NCBI RefSeq assembly: GCF_030297135.1
Contig: NZ_AP028065.1
Location: 1,054,001 to 1,118,000 of the forward strand
Direction of reading: 5' to 3'
Origin: Pseudoalteromonas apostichopi
GTDB taxonomy: Bacteria > Pseudomonadota > Gammaproteobacteria > Enterobacterales > Alteromonadaceae
Length of the DNA stretch: 64,000 nucleotides
Shown one piece after another: positions 52,859 through 62,486 of this stretch. Positions within the stretch are counted from its first letter, which is position 1. Every line of letters starts with the position of its first letter. The position numbers and the translations under genes are program-made. Below the pieces are notes generated by a model. It did no database searches. It was not told the origin of the DNA and saw only the letters and a program-made list of their open reading frames with translations.

Positions 52859-53479
52859 TCACACAACAACGCGAATAGCTAAGGCAATTAAGATCACCCC
52901 AATGCCTCTATCAAACCAATATCCGCTTTTTAAGAAAAATGCTCTCACCGATGTTTTTGATAACACCAATGATAAAAATGAAAACCACAACCAAGTTGCC
53001 ATTGCCATATATACACCATATCCAGCTTGCACTAAAACGGGTGTTTCAGGACTAATCACAAGAGTAAACAGCGACATAAAAAACAGCGTTGCTTTGGGAT
53101 TAAGGGCATTAGTAAAAAAGCCGCGTCGAAATGCTTTATACACAGATTCAGGCTCAGCAGGTGCAAGAGTTTGCTGCTTACTATCGTTGGGTTTTGCACT
53201 GCGTAAGGCTTGTACACCTAAGTAAGCCAGATAGGCCCCCGCAACGTATTTTAAAGCCATAAATAAGCTTGGTGACTGCGATAATATTAACGCCACACCT
53301 AATACACAATAAGCAATATGTAACAGAATTGCCGCCCCCACACCGGCACTTGTCCAGAGCGCATTTTTACGACCTTGTTGAATACTTTGTTTTAGTACGA
53401 TCGCAAAGTCAGGGCCTGGGCTTGCCACTGCAAAAAAATGAGCAATAGCAATCAATAAAAACTCATCTAAATACTGCAC
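52859..53479 (-). CDS. LysE family amino acid exporter
   Basis: A 206-residue inner-membrane protein with five to six membrane helices and the LysE/RhtB signature ASPGPDFAIVLKQSIQQGRK near the N-terminus. Members export basic amino acids, threonine, homoserine or other amino acids. It lies 6 bp after the unknown gene and 7 bp before the gamma-glutamylcyclotransferase gene, so all are in one transcript. A product of the neighbouring peptide-processing enzymes is a plausible cargo. Confidence 0.92.
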   Translation of the reverse strand: MQYLDEFLLIAIAHFFAVASPGPDFAIVLKQSIQQGRKNALWTSAGVGAAILLHIAYCVLGVALILSQSPSLFMALKYVAGAYLAYLGVQALRSAKPNDSKQQTLAPAEPESVYKAFRRGFFTNALNPKATLFFMSLFTLVISPETPVLVQAGYGVYMAMATWLWFSFLSLVLSKTSVRAFFLKSGYWFDRGIGVILIALAIRVVV

Positions 53480-53485
53480 GAAAAA

Positions 53486-54268
53486 TTACCCTACGGCTTG
53501 TTCATCTAGAGCCAACAGCAAAGGATTTGCACTATTACTAATCAAAGCGTTAATTTGCTTTTGCGCTTTTTTATATTGGCTGCGTAAATGGGGCTTTAAA
53601 AACTTTTTCGACTGACTGTCCCCTTTAAAGTGCGTAACCAGCGCATGCATAAACAGGGTCTGTGGTTCAGTCAGCGCCGCTTGGCGATTGGCATAGGGGT
53701 TATAACCGCAGCCACAGCCACCTTTAAATTGATATACCGTATTGCTCATCATTACCCCAAAACCTAAATAGCATGCTAACGCATCACTTGCTTGTGGTAA
53801 GTACTCTTTACCGCCAGGAGGTAATACACCCACATGGTGAATCAAAATAGTCGCTAAGGTTCCTGCAAAACTTGCGACTAAATCTTGTGGTTGATTTATT
53901 TGGTTTGGGTTAAACGAGATATTCACCGGGTGATTTGCCGGTACGATTAAACTTGCCTCGCTACCGCGTAAATTGTCTTGAAATTCAAAGTGCGGAAACA
54001 CCTGTGGAGTCAGCCCTGATGGCGCAACTAAGTTAATTGGCCACGCCTTCATACCCGCATAATCAACAACTCGACTAAATACCTTTTCAGCCATTTCACT
54101 GACGCTCGACACCCTATCTGGAAAAAATTGTCCGTTGGGTAAAATAACTTGGGTATGCTTTAAAAAATAATCACTATCAAAATGCTCAACCGCCCATAAA
54201 AAGGTATCAATTAACCATTGCTGCTCTTGCTCATCAATTAACGGGGCTGATTTAAATAACGCTAACAT
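53486..54268 (-). CDS. Conserved hypothetical protein, unknown
   Basis: A 260-residue soluble protein without signal peptide or membrane helix. Visible features are a central ILIHHVGVLPPGG segment, a Cys/Gly cluster GGCGCGYNPYANRQ at about residues 183-196, and a lysine-rich C-terminal region. HH together with the CGC pair could bind a metal; this is only a suggestion. It lies between creA (3-bp gap) and lysE (6-bp gap) in a packed operon. I do not recognise its family. Confidence 0.72.
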   Translation of the reverse strand: MLALFKSAPLIDEQEQQWLIDTFLWAVEHFDSDYFLKHTQVILPNGQFFPDRVSSVSEMAEKVFSRVVDYAGMKAWPINLVAPSGLTPQVFPHFEFQDNLRGSEASLIVPANHPVNISFNPNQINQPQDLVASFAGTLATILIHHVGVLPPGGKEYLPQASDALACYLGFGVMMSNTVYQFKGGCGCGYNPYANRQAALTEPQTLFMHALVTHFKGDSQSKKFLKPHLRSQYKKAQKQINALISNSANPLLLALDEQAVG

Positions 54269-54271
54269 AAA

Positions 54272-54742
54272 TTACTCTTGTGTTTGTGCCCATTGCCATG
54301 CACCCGTGTTGTAAAGGGGCACGGTAGATAAAGCGTGATGATGGCTGCCACTTGACTCTTTGGTTGAATAAGACAAATACAAAAGAGTGCGTGTAGGTGC
54401 ATCATAAATTCGACGCACTTTTAACGATTTAAACAAAATACTTTTCGATGACTTAAATACCACTTCACCCGATTTACTGCGGTCAATTTGCTTTAATTGT
54501 TCAGCCGTAATCGGCCCTGTTTGACGACAGGCAATAGACATATCTGAAGGATCAGCAAAATCAAGATTCGCTTCAATATGACTAATGTGGCAAGTAACAC
54601 CGCTGATCAGCGGATCTTGTTGTGATACCACTTTAATATCTTTGGTAGTGAATAACCCTAAACTTACCGAAGCAGCATCATCCGAGCAACCGCTCAACAA
54701 AACTAGTGGCGCAGTCAAAGCAGCTAATTTTAGTAACTTCAT
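54272..54742 (-). CDS. CreA family lipoprotein
   Basis: A 156-residue exported protein with lipobox LSGC (Cys19) and the CreA pattern: a strand ending VTCHISHI, an ISACRQTGPI-like segment (here IACRQTGPIT), and VVFKSSKSILFKSLKVRRIYD followed by LLYLSYS. CreA-family function is not established. In E. coli the protein is periplasmic; here a lipid anchor is predicted. It is the first gene of the five-gene operon that ends with the serine hydrolase. Confidence 0.87.
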   Translation of the reverse strand: MKLLKLAALTAPLVLLSGCSDDAASVSLGLFTTKDIKVVSQQDPLISGVTCHISHIEANLDFADPSDMSIACRQTGPITAEQLKQIDRSKSGEVVFKSSKSILFKSLKVRRIYDAPTRTLLYLSYSTKESSGSHHHALSTVPLYNTGAWQWAQTQE

Positions 54743-54845
54743 CCTAGTGTTCCTTATTAAAAAGCGATAGTTGTCCGTTTACAACGATTTGCTTGCTATG
54801 TTTCAATACTATCTCAAAATATCTTCAACAACGAGCATCTAAACA

Positions 54846-55433
54846 ATGAAAAAATCGTTTGGTTTACTGTGTTTCATGTTCTTAAGTAGTACAGCTCATG
54901 CTGGCTACTCTATTAGCGCTGGTTTTGGCAAAAACTTTACTAACTCGGTGCAAACCGAAGAAGACCTTAAAATTGAGCTTGAGGATGACAGCCATTTTAC
55001 TGTCAGTCTCGATAGAACCATTGATAATGCTCGTTACGGGTTCTTTTATTCAGCAACCGAACTTGATATGAAAGACCAAACCAACAAGCAAGTCGAGATG
55101 CAATATCTGCTATTTCAAAGTGCCGTAGAAGTGCCATTGGCTGACCGTGTGGTTGGTTTTGTTGGCGCCCAAATTGGCGCAAACTACGTCAGCACTGACT
55201 TTGCCGATTCTGATACATTTTTTACCTCGGGCCTTTATGCTGGCGCTGATTATTTATTTACTGAACAAGCTCGGGTTTATGTTGAAACTCGCTGGCTGGC
55301 AACTATTGTAAATAATGCAAGCAATGTATCGTGCACATTGCCAACATCAGAAGACAATCAATGTCTATGGCACTTTGATGGTGATGTGTTAAACCAATTT
55401 CAGACAAACATCGGTTTTAGTTACCGCTTTTAA
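54846..55433 (+). CDS. Small outer-membrane beta-barrel protein
   Basis: A 195-residue protein with a signal peptide (cleavage after AHA, residue 19), alternating beta strands and a C-terminal phenylalanine (GFSYRF), the outer-membrane insertion signal. Length suggests an eight-stranded barrel. Two cysteines (in VSCTLP and NQCLW) lie in one extracellular loop and may form a disulfide. Function is unknown. It is divergent from creA and followed after 10 bp by the isomerase gene. Confidence 0.82.
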   Translation: MKKSFGLLCFMFLSSTAHAGYSISAGFGKNFTNSVQTEEDLKIELEDDSHFTVSLDRTIDNARYGFFYSATELDMKDQTNKQVEMQYLLFQSAVEVPLADRVVGFVGAQIGANYVSTDFADSDTFFTSGLYAGADYLFTEQARVYVETRWLATIVNNASNVSCTLPTSEDNQCLWHFDGDVLNQFQTNIGFSYRF

Positions 55434-55443
55434 GGAAAACCCT

Positions 55444-55773
55444 ATGCCGCACATTGTTATAGAACACTCAGAAGACTTGCCAATTCTGCCACAAGTGTTA
55501 GTTGAAAAAGTTCACCAAGCCGTTTTTGACTCTGGCTTATTTGAGCTTTCGACCATAAAGACTCGTGCTATTGCTTATCAGCATTACGAATTAGGTGAAG
55601 GCAAAGATGGCTTTATTCACATCGGCGCATCAATCATGGCAGGCAGAACCATAGAGCAAAAGCAAATGCTCAGTGAGCAATTGCTAAGTTGCTTAAAAAC
55701 ATACTGCCGCCGCTCGTATAGTTTAAGCGTTAATATTTACGATATGGATGCTGATATCTATCGTAAGTGTTAA
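55444..55773 (+). CDS. 5-carboxymethyl-2-hydroxymuconate isomerase (CHMI) family protein
   Basis: A 109-residue tautomerase-superfamily protein beginning MPHIVIEHSEDL. After removal of Met, Pro1 would be the catalytic base, as in CHMI. The enzyme acts in homoprotocatechuate breakdown in E. coli, but no other gene of that pathway is present here, so another keto-enol substrate is likely. It follows the outer-membrane barrel gene with an AAGGAAAAC ribosome binding region. Confidence 0.88.
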   Translation: MPHIVIEHSEDLPILPQVLVEKVHQAVFDSGLFELSTIKTRAIAYQHYELGEGKDGFIHIGASIMAGRTIEQKQMLSEQLLSCLKTYCRRSYSLSVNIYDMDADIYRKC

Positions 55774-55774
55774 C

Positions 55775-57904
55775 TCACTTAGGTAAATAGGCTGCAGGTA
55801 AGCGCTTGATTTCTGTCTCTGGCGATAGGTATGCGGTGTAAACCAACCAACGCTCATTGGGTATGTAGGTCAGACCCGATGAGCGGCTATAAGCTCGCTC
55901 AGGTAAAGCAATTAAATCATGGTGCTGCTTACTCGCTAAGTCATAGTAGCTTATGCGGTAATCACCTAAGCGTTCTTTATAATAATAAATACGCCCATCA
56001 TGGTAAGCATTTTTTGCCACCAGCAACCATGCATAATTGCGCGCCAATTTAATATCATTCACAAGCATTTCTTCAACACCCGTCTCATGGTGTTTAATCC
56101 AAATAGCATGGCGTGAATTAGTAAATAAAATATCACCCGCTTGTGTTTCAACGCCGAACTGCGCTGGTACATCAACGGCTTTGCCTAGGCTTTTTGCTGT
56201 TAAGTCATAACGGTATAGGTAGTCACCATCAGAGACTAAAATATGCTGGCTATCAGCGCTAAACTTGGGTTTAACTGCATGACTAAATGGCAGCTTGATT
56301 TGTTGGCTTTGCTCTACTTTGAAATCATAAAAGTATAAGCGGGTACTGCCATTGTCGTACCAAGAAAACAAAATATAGCGCCCATCAGCTGACCAAGTTG
56401 GGTCACGAATTTCCCCCGTGTTATGTGCAAAATGGGTAAGTTGCTTTCGCGAGCTGCTATCGGGGTTTACAATCCAAAGCTGCGAACTGCCCGATTCATT
56501 CGACACATACAGCAGTTTATCTTGCTGCTGATTATATTCAGGAAATAGCGAACTAAAGTTGGTCGACAGCATAGAAAACGGTGAGCTGGCTACTTGCTCG
56601 TCTATTTTCAAACGCGTGATCACTTTATCTAAATCCCATTGATGATAATAAACACTGCCATCGCTACTGTAATTAGGCGAGCTCATACCAGCGATTTGCG
56701 TGTTAATTAGGGTTTGATCATTAATATCGTAAAAATAGCCATAACGTTTGCCGCCTTCAACTGCGCTAAACGCCAATTGCTCTTTAGATGGATGCCAATC
56801 CACACCATGAATATCAACAAAGTCATGAGTTAAGCGTTGGCTTTGCCCTGTCTTTACATCAATTAAAAACAGCGCTTTTTGGTTGTTTTTAACAGTACGA
56901 GTAACCACAACTCGCTGAGCACTTGGCGAAAACGATACCGACTCATACACAGTTTCGCAGTCATTATTGCAAGGAATAACCGTTTCACTTGTTTGTTTTG
57001 CCTGTAAATCGAGCAGCTTAATACGAGTTACATAATCACCTGACTTACTGGTGTGATCAGCAATGTAAGCCAAGGTTTTACCATCACTACTGATATCAAG
57101 ATCTGGGGCATATTTATTACTGCACTCCCCTAATACAACACTGGTAGCATTAACCAAAGACAGCTTTACAATTTCACAGACATCTGACGCCATTCGGTAA
57201 TAGTACAACGTGTTTGCATCTGGGCTAAACACAGAGCGGCCTTCAGTATAGGGTGAGTCTGTTAATTGCTTAGCAGGATGCTCAGGAAAATGTAAATCGC
57301 GTAAATATAGGTTATTTGGTTTACCAAGCTGACGCCACGAATACACTAAATAATGCTGATCATCTGAAATTGAAGGGTAAATCTCACGACCAGGGCTTGC
57401 CGTAACACTTTCGATGCTATTGAGCGGTAGCACAAAGCTTGAATTTGTTTGTTCTGAAGGCGAAGAAAACAGCCAATACATCACTGCTAGGCTAATTACA
57501 CATAAAGCTACGAACAGCTGGCGAATCTGCGCAGCAGTGATACTTAAGGGACCAGGTTTATCTTTATCAGCTGTATCTATTGGCTGAGGCTTTAACAAAA
57601 CGCGATAGCCAGTTTTTCGTAATGTCTCTATGTAAGTTTGTTCTGGGTCGAGCTCTTTAAATGCTTTTCGTAAATGCCAAATAGCATTCGTTAAGGCTTT
57701 TTCACCGACATAAAAATTGCCTTCCCATACATGATTGATGAGCTCTTCACGCGTGATTGGTTCGGGGTAACGCGCCACTAAGCAGGCTAACAACTCAATA
57801 AACTTAGGCTGCAAAAGTTGTTCACTACCATTGCAGATCAGTTTATTTTCGAGTGGGTTAACAATACATGAGCCCAGCTGATAAACGCGATTAGATGTTT
57901 CCAT
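55775..57904 (-). CDS. CadC/ToxR-like membrane regulator with periplasmic TolB-type propeller
   Basis: A 709-residue one-component regulator. An OmpR/PhoB-type winged helix fills about residues 1-105 (LTREELINHVWEGNFYV, the recognition helix around KALTNAIWHLRKAF, and TLRKTGYRVL). One membrane helix lies at about 137-156. The rest is a periplasmic domain with repeated PD40/TolB-like beta-propeller blades (for example YPSISDDQHYLVYSWR, DPTWSADGRYILFSW, KPKFSADSQHILVS). It presumably senses an outer signal and controls nearby genes. It is divergent from a TonB-dependent receptor gene, which is the obvious candidate target. Confidence 0.9.
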   Translation of the reverse strand: METSNRVYQLGSCIVNPLENKLICNGSEQLLQPKFIELLACLVARYPEPITREELINHVWEGNFYVGEKALTNAIWHLRKAFKELDPEQTYIETLRKTGYRVLLKPQPIDTADKDKPGPLSITAAQIRQLFVALCVISLAVMYWLFSSPSEQTNSSFVLPLNSIESVTASPGREIYPSISDDQHYLVYSWRQLGKPNNLYLRDLHFPEHPAKQLTDSPYTEGRSVFSPDANTLYYYRMASDVCEIVKLSLVNATSVVLGECSNKYAPDLDISSDGKTLAYIADHTSKSGDYVTRIKLLDLQAKQTSETVIPCNNDCETVYESVSFSPSAQRVVVTRTVKNNQKALFLIDVKTGQSQRLTHDFVDIHGVDWHPSKEQLAFSAVEGGKRYGYFYDINDQTLINTQIAGMSSPNYSSDGSVYYHQWDLDKVITRLKIDEQVASSPFSMLSTNFSSLFPEYNQQQDKLLYVSNESGSSQLWIVNPDSSSRKQLTHFAHNTGEIRDPTWSADGRYILFSWYDNGSTRLYFYDFKVEQSQQIKLPFSHAVKPKFSADSQHILVSDGDYLYRYDLTAKSLGKAVDVPAQFGVETQAGDILFTNSRHAIWIKHHETGVEEMLVNDIKLARNYAWLLVAKNAYHDGRIYYYKERLGDYRISYYDLASKQHHDLIALPERAYSRSSGLTYIPNERWLVYTAYLSPETEIKRLPAAYLPK

Positions 57905-58234
57905 TTACTCTAAATAAAACCCCATTTTAGAAGTACAGCAGTATAAAGCCCTATCAATTTATCGTAAAAGTGGTTCTTTCACCAGCTTTAACGTTGCAAA
58001 ACAGTTAACAATGACCACTTCTTAAGCCACTGATTTTAAATAAATAGATATTCAATAGATGTAAAATAGAGACATAAACGAGCCACCTAAGATTGTAGTT
58101 AAGTTCACATTCCTATAAAAATTTTTACGTCAATACCGACCAACCAGAGTGTTGCTCACTGTAAATTTTAACTGCCCTTAAAAAGAGCATCACTCTGGTT
58201 CTAAAAACTAAAAATAAAACAACTAGGAACGCCT
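57905..58234. promoter_or_regulatory. 330-bp divergent control region between the CadC-like regulator and the TonB receptor
   Basis: No gene is seen. The region is AT-rich, with promoter-like stretches near 58045-58070. Its most notable part is the long inverted repeat at 58142-58200. The last 35 bp hold the TonB-receptor ribosome binding site AGGA, 6 bases before the GTG start. Confidence 0.6.
58142..58200 (+). promoter_or_regulatory. 16-bp inverted repeat in the TonB-receptor leader
   Basis: AACCAGAGTGTTGCTC at 58142-58157 is the reverse complement of GAGCATCACTCTGGTT at 58185-58200 at 15 of 16 positions, with a 27-base loop. No T run follows, so it is not a plain terminator. It could be an RNA hairpin controlling translation or a two-half-site operator. 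Confidence 0.75.
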
Positions 58235-61200
58235 GTGAGAAATCTACTAACCAAACCTTGTGCTATTGCACTTGCTGTTGCCAGTGGTTTTAGCCAGCAT
58301 GCATTTGCCAATGAGGCTGAGATTGCCCGCCCTGCCAACACCACTCCAGCAGCTAATGAACAAACTGAAGAACCTGAAAAAATTGTTGTAACAGGTTCAC
58401 GTATTAAACGCGATAGTTTTTCAATTCCAACACCACTGGTCACAATGGACCGTGAAGCCATTGCCGATACAGGTTTAACCAACTTATCAGATATTCTTGT
58501 TGATAATATGCCTGCTCTTAGTGAGAGCATAGGTAACACCACCAGCCAATCAAGTGTATCAGCAACAGGGTTATCTACAGTACAACTACGAGATTTAGGT
58601 GCTAATCGTACACTAACACTGATTGATGGTCGCCGTGTTGTTTCAAATAGCTACAGCGGCAACTATGTAAGCTTAAATACCATTCCGAGCGGCATGGTTG
58701 AGCGTGTTGAAATAATCAGTGGCGGTGCATCTGCAACCTATGGTGCCGATGCTGTAGCGGGTGTGGTGAATATTATCACCCAATCAAAAAAAGAAGGCTT
58801 TGATTTTAAAGCGAACACAGGTGAAACCACCGATGGCGGCGGTAAAGAATTTACCCTTGATTTAAACTACGGTACCTCATTTGCTGAAGATCGCGGTTAC
58901 GCCTATTTCAGTGCCAACTGGGACCGTGATTTCGGTATGACTTTTTACGATCGTAAACGCGCACAAATTGAAGATAGTTACGATTACGATCCAGATCGCA
59001 TGTGTAATGTAATGCAAACAGCAGATGGCGATCAATGTATGCGCGACATCACGCAAGCTGACTGGGTAAGCAAGAGCGACGGCATTCCGGGCGGTGTGTT
59101 CTTAGAACACAGTCGCAACGACACACAGTTTTGGTATGACGGTCAAACATTACGTGATGACTGGAAAGGCAACGAAGAAATTTACGGTGTGAATTCAAAT
59201 CAATACGTGATGCTTGATGTACCAAGCGATAACGTATCTGCAGCAGTTAAAATTGATTATGACTTAACTGACGATGTGATGTTTTACGCGCAAGTTCAAT
59301 ACAGTGAAAGTGGCTCATTTAACAATAAGTCGCCTGAAGATGAATACGAAGGTGCGTATGTACCACGTTACGACCCTACCACTGGCGAGCCACTTGCAGA
59401 TGTGGCACCGGGTTATATTCCAATCGACAACCCATATGTGCCGCAAGAAATTCTCGATGCCAACCCATATAAAGATCGCATTTATTGGGATCGCCGCTTT
59501 AGCGAAGTCGGTAATATCAGCACAGATAATACCCGTAAAACTATTCGTAGTTGGGCAGGTCTTCAAGGCACGTTATTTAACGACGAGTGGGACTGGGATC
59601 TATCAGCAAGTTATGGTCGTTTTACCCAGCACCAAATCCGCAGTAATGAATTAAATACCGTAAAACTTAATCAAGCCTTGCAAGCTGAACAGTTAGCAGA
59701 TGGCACCATTCAATGTATTGATGAAGCAGCTCGCGCTGAAGGCTGTGTGCCAATTAACTTATTTGGTGAAGGCTCTATCACCGAAGAGATGGCTGCTTGG
59801 ATCCGTACCAACCCAATTATTGATACCGAAATAAAGCAATACGGTGTGGTTGGCTACGTAGCGGGTGATTTATTTGAATTACCAGCAGGCTCCGTATCTG
59901 CTGTATTTGGTGGTGAATACCGTAAAGATAGCCAAGACCTATCAACCAGTGACGACATGAAAGCTGGCGGTATTACCTTTAACTATGTACCAAATTTTTA
60001 TGGTGAAGTTGAGGTCTATGAAGCCTTTGCAGAACTTGCAATCCCGCTGTTAAAAGATGCTCCTTTAGCAAAAAATTTAAGCGCAGAAACTTCATTACGT
60101 TTAGCTAACTACAGCATGGAAAACGTCAACACCGTTGCCAGCTACAAACTAGGTGTATTTTGGGAACCAATCGAAGGCTATGCATTTAGAGCAAATTACG
60201 CTCGCGCTCAACGTGCACCAACAATCACAGAGCTTATGTCACCACCGCGTGGCGATTACGACAGCTATGATGATATTTGTGACGGTTTAACGGCAACATC
60301 AACTAAACCAGGTCACGATAACTGCCGCAAAGAGCCTACGTTAGCTGCCCAACTTGCCGCTGATCCTGACTTTAAATTTAGCGATGAGAACAACAGATAC
60401 TCACCGGGGACTGGTAACGAAAATCTAAAAGAAGAAACCGCTGATACTTACACCTTTGGGGTTACAGTGGCTCCAGCATTTTTAGAAAACTTTAACCTTG
60501 CCGTTGATTACTACGATATTGCCATTGTTGATGCGATTTCGCAGATCAGTAATGAAAACATCATGCGTGAGTGCTACAACTCAGAAGCTGCATGGGGTGA
60601 AGACAACGTATTTTGTAATGACATTACCCGCAATAGCGAAGGTAATATTATCAAAATTCTACAGCGTCAATATAACCTCGATGAGCTAACTGCTCGTGGT
60701 TACGATGTGGTTGCACAGTACAAACTAGACTTAGATAACCTAGGTCAGTTGTCGTTTAAACTAGATTACAACCATGTAATTGAAAACTCGCAAACTTATC
60801 AAGGCCTTGATGGCAGCTTAGTGACTAGCCATTACGCAGGTTACGGCAGCAGCAAAGATAAAGCATCAATGTCACTTACATGGCGTAACGATAACTTGCG
60901 TATTCGTTGGCGTACAAATTACCTAGGCTCGTTTAAAGCAAGCCAGAGTCTTGAAGAAGATTACAATGAGTATCTTACTGAAAACGATGCCCGCTGTGAG
61001 GCTGGTGAAGATACCTGTATCAGTAACCCAGAAAAACTTGCCTACCAAGATTATGGTTCGTTCTTAAAACACAGCCTTTCAGCGTCTTACACTCTATCAC
61101 TTGGTAAACAGAGCCAACTGCGCGTATTCGGTGGTGTGAATAACGTGTTCGATAATAAAGGTGATTTTTATCCATATGGCCGTGGTAACTACTATAGCGC

Positions 61201-61255
61201 ATACGGCGGTGGTGCAGGTCGCTACGTGTATGTAGGTGCTCAATATAGCTTTTAA
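58235..61255 (+). CDS. TonB-dependent outer-membrane receptor
   Basis: A 1006-residue active-transport receptor. Signal peptide of about 26 residues (QHAFA), a TonB box region near EKIVVTGSRI, a plug domain with LRDLGANRTLTLIDGRR and GGASATYGADAVAGVVNII, and a 22-strand barrel ending in VGAQYSF. The start is GTG at 58235 with AGGA 6 bases upstream. The large size and extended loops with Cys pairs resemble receptors for oligosaccharides or peptides in Alteromonadales; the ligand is unknown. It is divergent from a CadC-like regulator. Confidence 0.95.
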   Translation: MRNLLTKPCAIALAVASGFSQHAFANEAEIARPANTTPAANEQTEEPEKIVVTGSRIKRDSFSIPTPLVTMDREAIADTGLTNLSDILVDNMPALSESIGNTTSQSSVSATGLSTVQLRDLGANRTLTLIDGRRVVSNSYSGNYVSLNTIPSGMVERVEIISGGASATYGADAVAGVVNIITQSKKEGFDFKANTGETTDGGGKEFTLDLNYGTSFAEDRGYAYFSANWDRDFGMTFYDRKRAQIEDSYDYDPDRMCNVMQTADGDQCMRDITQADWVSKSDGIPGGVFLEHSRNDTQFWYDGQTLRDDWKGNEEIYGVNSNQYVMLDVPSDNVSAAVKIDYDLTDDVMFYAQVQYSESGSFNNKSPEDEYEGAYVPRYDPTTGEPLADVAPGYIPIDNPYVPQEILDANPYKDRIYWDRRFSEVGNISTDNTRKTIRSWAGLQGTLFNDEWDWDLSASYGRFTQHQIRSNELNTVKLNQALQAEQLADGTIQCIDEAARAEGCVPINLFGEGSITEEMAAWIRTNPIIDTEIKQYGVVGYVAGDLFELPAGSVSAVFGGEYRKDSQDLSTSDDMKAGGITFNYVPNFYGEVEVYEAFAELAIPLLKDAPLAKNLSAETSLRLANYSMENVNTVASYKLGVFWEPIEGYAFRANYARAQRAPTITELMSPPRGDYDSYDDICDGLTATSTKPGHDNCRKEPTLAAQLAADPDFKFSDENNRYSPGTGNENLKEETADTYTFGVTVAPAFLENFNLAVDYYDIAIVDAISQISNENIMRECYNSEAAWGEDNVFCNDITRNSEGNIIKILQRQYNLDELTARGYDVVAQYKLDLDNLGQLSFKLDYNHVIENSQTYQGLDGSLVTSHYAGYGSSKDKASMSLTWRNDNLRIRWRTNYLGSFKASQSLEEDYNEYLTENDARCEAGEDTCISNPEKLAYQDYGSFLKHSLSASYTLSLGKQSQLRVFGGVNNVFDNKGDFYPYGRGNYYSAYGGGAGRYVYVGAQYSF

Positions 61256-61290
61256 CCGTTTCATATGAAGATCCCCAGCTAGGCTGAAAT

Positions 61291-61321
61291 CAAAGGCGCA
61301 TTTTTATTGCGCCTTTTATCT
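61291..61321. terminator. Bidirectional terminator between TonB receptor and zapE
   Basis: AAAGGCGCA pairs with TGCGCCTTT around a T-rich loop, with a TTTTATCTTTT tail on the plus strand. It separates two convergent genes. Confidence 0.82.
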
Positions 61322-62428
61322 TTTCCAGCTTTGCATCTCAACTAATCGAGATTCAGTTCGCGCATATTCAAATGCCAGTTTTTGCCCTTGATATAAATCG
61401 CTAATACCCGCCTGTGCTGAGATCACCAGTAATCGACTACGATCATAAAACTCATCAACTAAAGCAATAAAGCGCCGTGCTTCATCATCTAAGAAGTGTT
61501 CTTGTAAGTCTTGCTTTTCTCGCTGATAGCTATCTTCAATGCCATGCACAATTTGTTTGCCCGTTGCCCCGCGCCCCATTACTGGCACATTGACTAAATA
61601 AACTCGCTGAAACTGCTCTGCCAAATAAATATAATCCGCCGTGCTTCTGGGTCCTGAGCAAAGCGTCATAAAATCAAACATAATGGCGTCTTGAGCTTGC
61701 ATTACACAGCTAAGATGGCGATGGCAAATCTCTATCATTGATTGCCTTTGTATTACTTGCTCTTGTTTTAAAAAGCGCTCTGTTAGGGCATCTTTGTTAT
61801 TAATAAAATAATGTTCGGTTTGTTTACCAAAGCGAAAGCGATGATCTGTGTCGCCTTCAACACTGAAAATATGGCAATGCTCATTTAATAAATCGATAGT
61901 GGGTAAAAATCGTGCTCGCTGTAAACCGTTGCGATATAACTGCTCAGGTTGGCAGTTTGAGGTCGCGACTAACACGACTTGCTGCTCAAACAGGGCTTTG
62001 AATAAACCACCCAAGATCATAGCATCACCAATATCAGAGACAAAAAACTCATCGAAACAAATCAAGCGAATGTGCTCTGCCCACTCTTTAGCAATCACCT
62101 TTAGAGGATTTTTTTGCCCTTGCAGCTGGGTTAGTCGCTCATGCACTTGCTTCATAAAATGATGAAAGTGCAAACGCTGCTTAGCTTCAATATTGACCAA
62201 CTTGAAAAACACGTCCATCAACATGGATTTACCACGTCCTACAGGGCCATATAAATAGACCCCTTTTATTGGCTTTGCGCTTTGCCACCAATGTCTTGGC
62301 GCAGCCAGTTCTGTGGCTAGATTATCAAGAGCATTAATCGCTGTGCGCTGGGCACGGTCTTCTTGCAAATCACCTTTGGCTATTTGCGCTTGGTAATACT
62401 GTAATATTTGTCCTTGCTGTACTGTCAT
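61316..62428 (-). CDS. zapE: Cell division protein ZapE (AFG1-type ATPase)
   Basis: A 370-residue P-loop ATPase that binds FtsZ and modulates the Z ring during stress. Walker A is YGPVGRGKSMLMD at about residues 60-72, Walker B is IRLICFDEFFVSD, and the sensor region ATSNCQPEQLYRNGLQR follows. E. coli ZapE has 375 residues. It is divergent from rsuA. Confidence 0.94.
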   Translation of the reverse strand: MTVQQGQILQYYQAQIAKGDLQEDRAQRTAINALDNLATELAAPRHWWQSAKPIKGVYLYGPVGRGKSMLMDVFFKLVNIEAKQRLHFHHFMKQVHERLTQLQGQKNPLKVIAKEWAEHIRLICFDEFFVSDIGDAMILGGLFKALFEQQVVLVATSNCQPEQLYRNGLQRARFLPTIDLLNEHCHIFSVEGDTDHRFRFGKQTEHYFINNKDALTERFLKQEQVIQRQSMIEICHRHLSCVMQAQDAIMFDFMTLCSGPRSTADYIYLAEQFQRVYLVNVPVMGRGATGKQIVHGIEDSYQREKQDLQEHFLDDEARRFIALVDEFYDRSRLLVISAQAGISDLYQGQKLAFEYARTESRLVEMQSWKR

Positions 62429-62486
62429 AGGTAACTAGTATCCGCTATACTCGCCGCCATTGTAGCCGACTAAAAATGTGATCCCA

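Noticed and set aside
52707..53225. 172-codon plus-strand frame over the LysE and cyclotransferase genes
   Set aside because: Antisense shadow of two well-supported genes, no ribosome binding site and no family resemblance.
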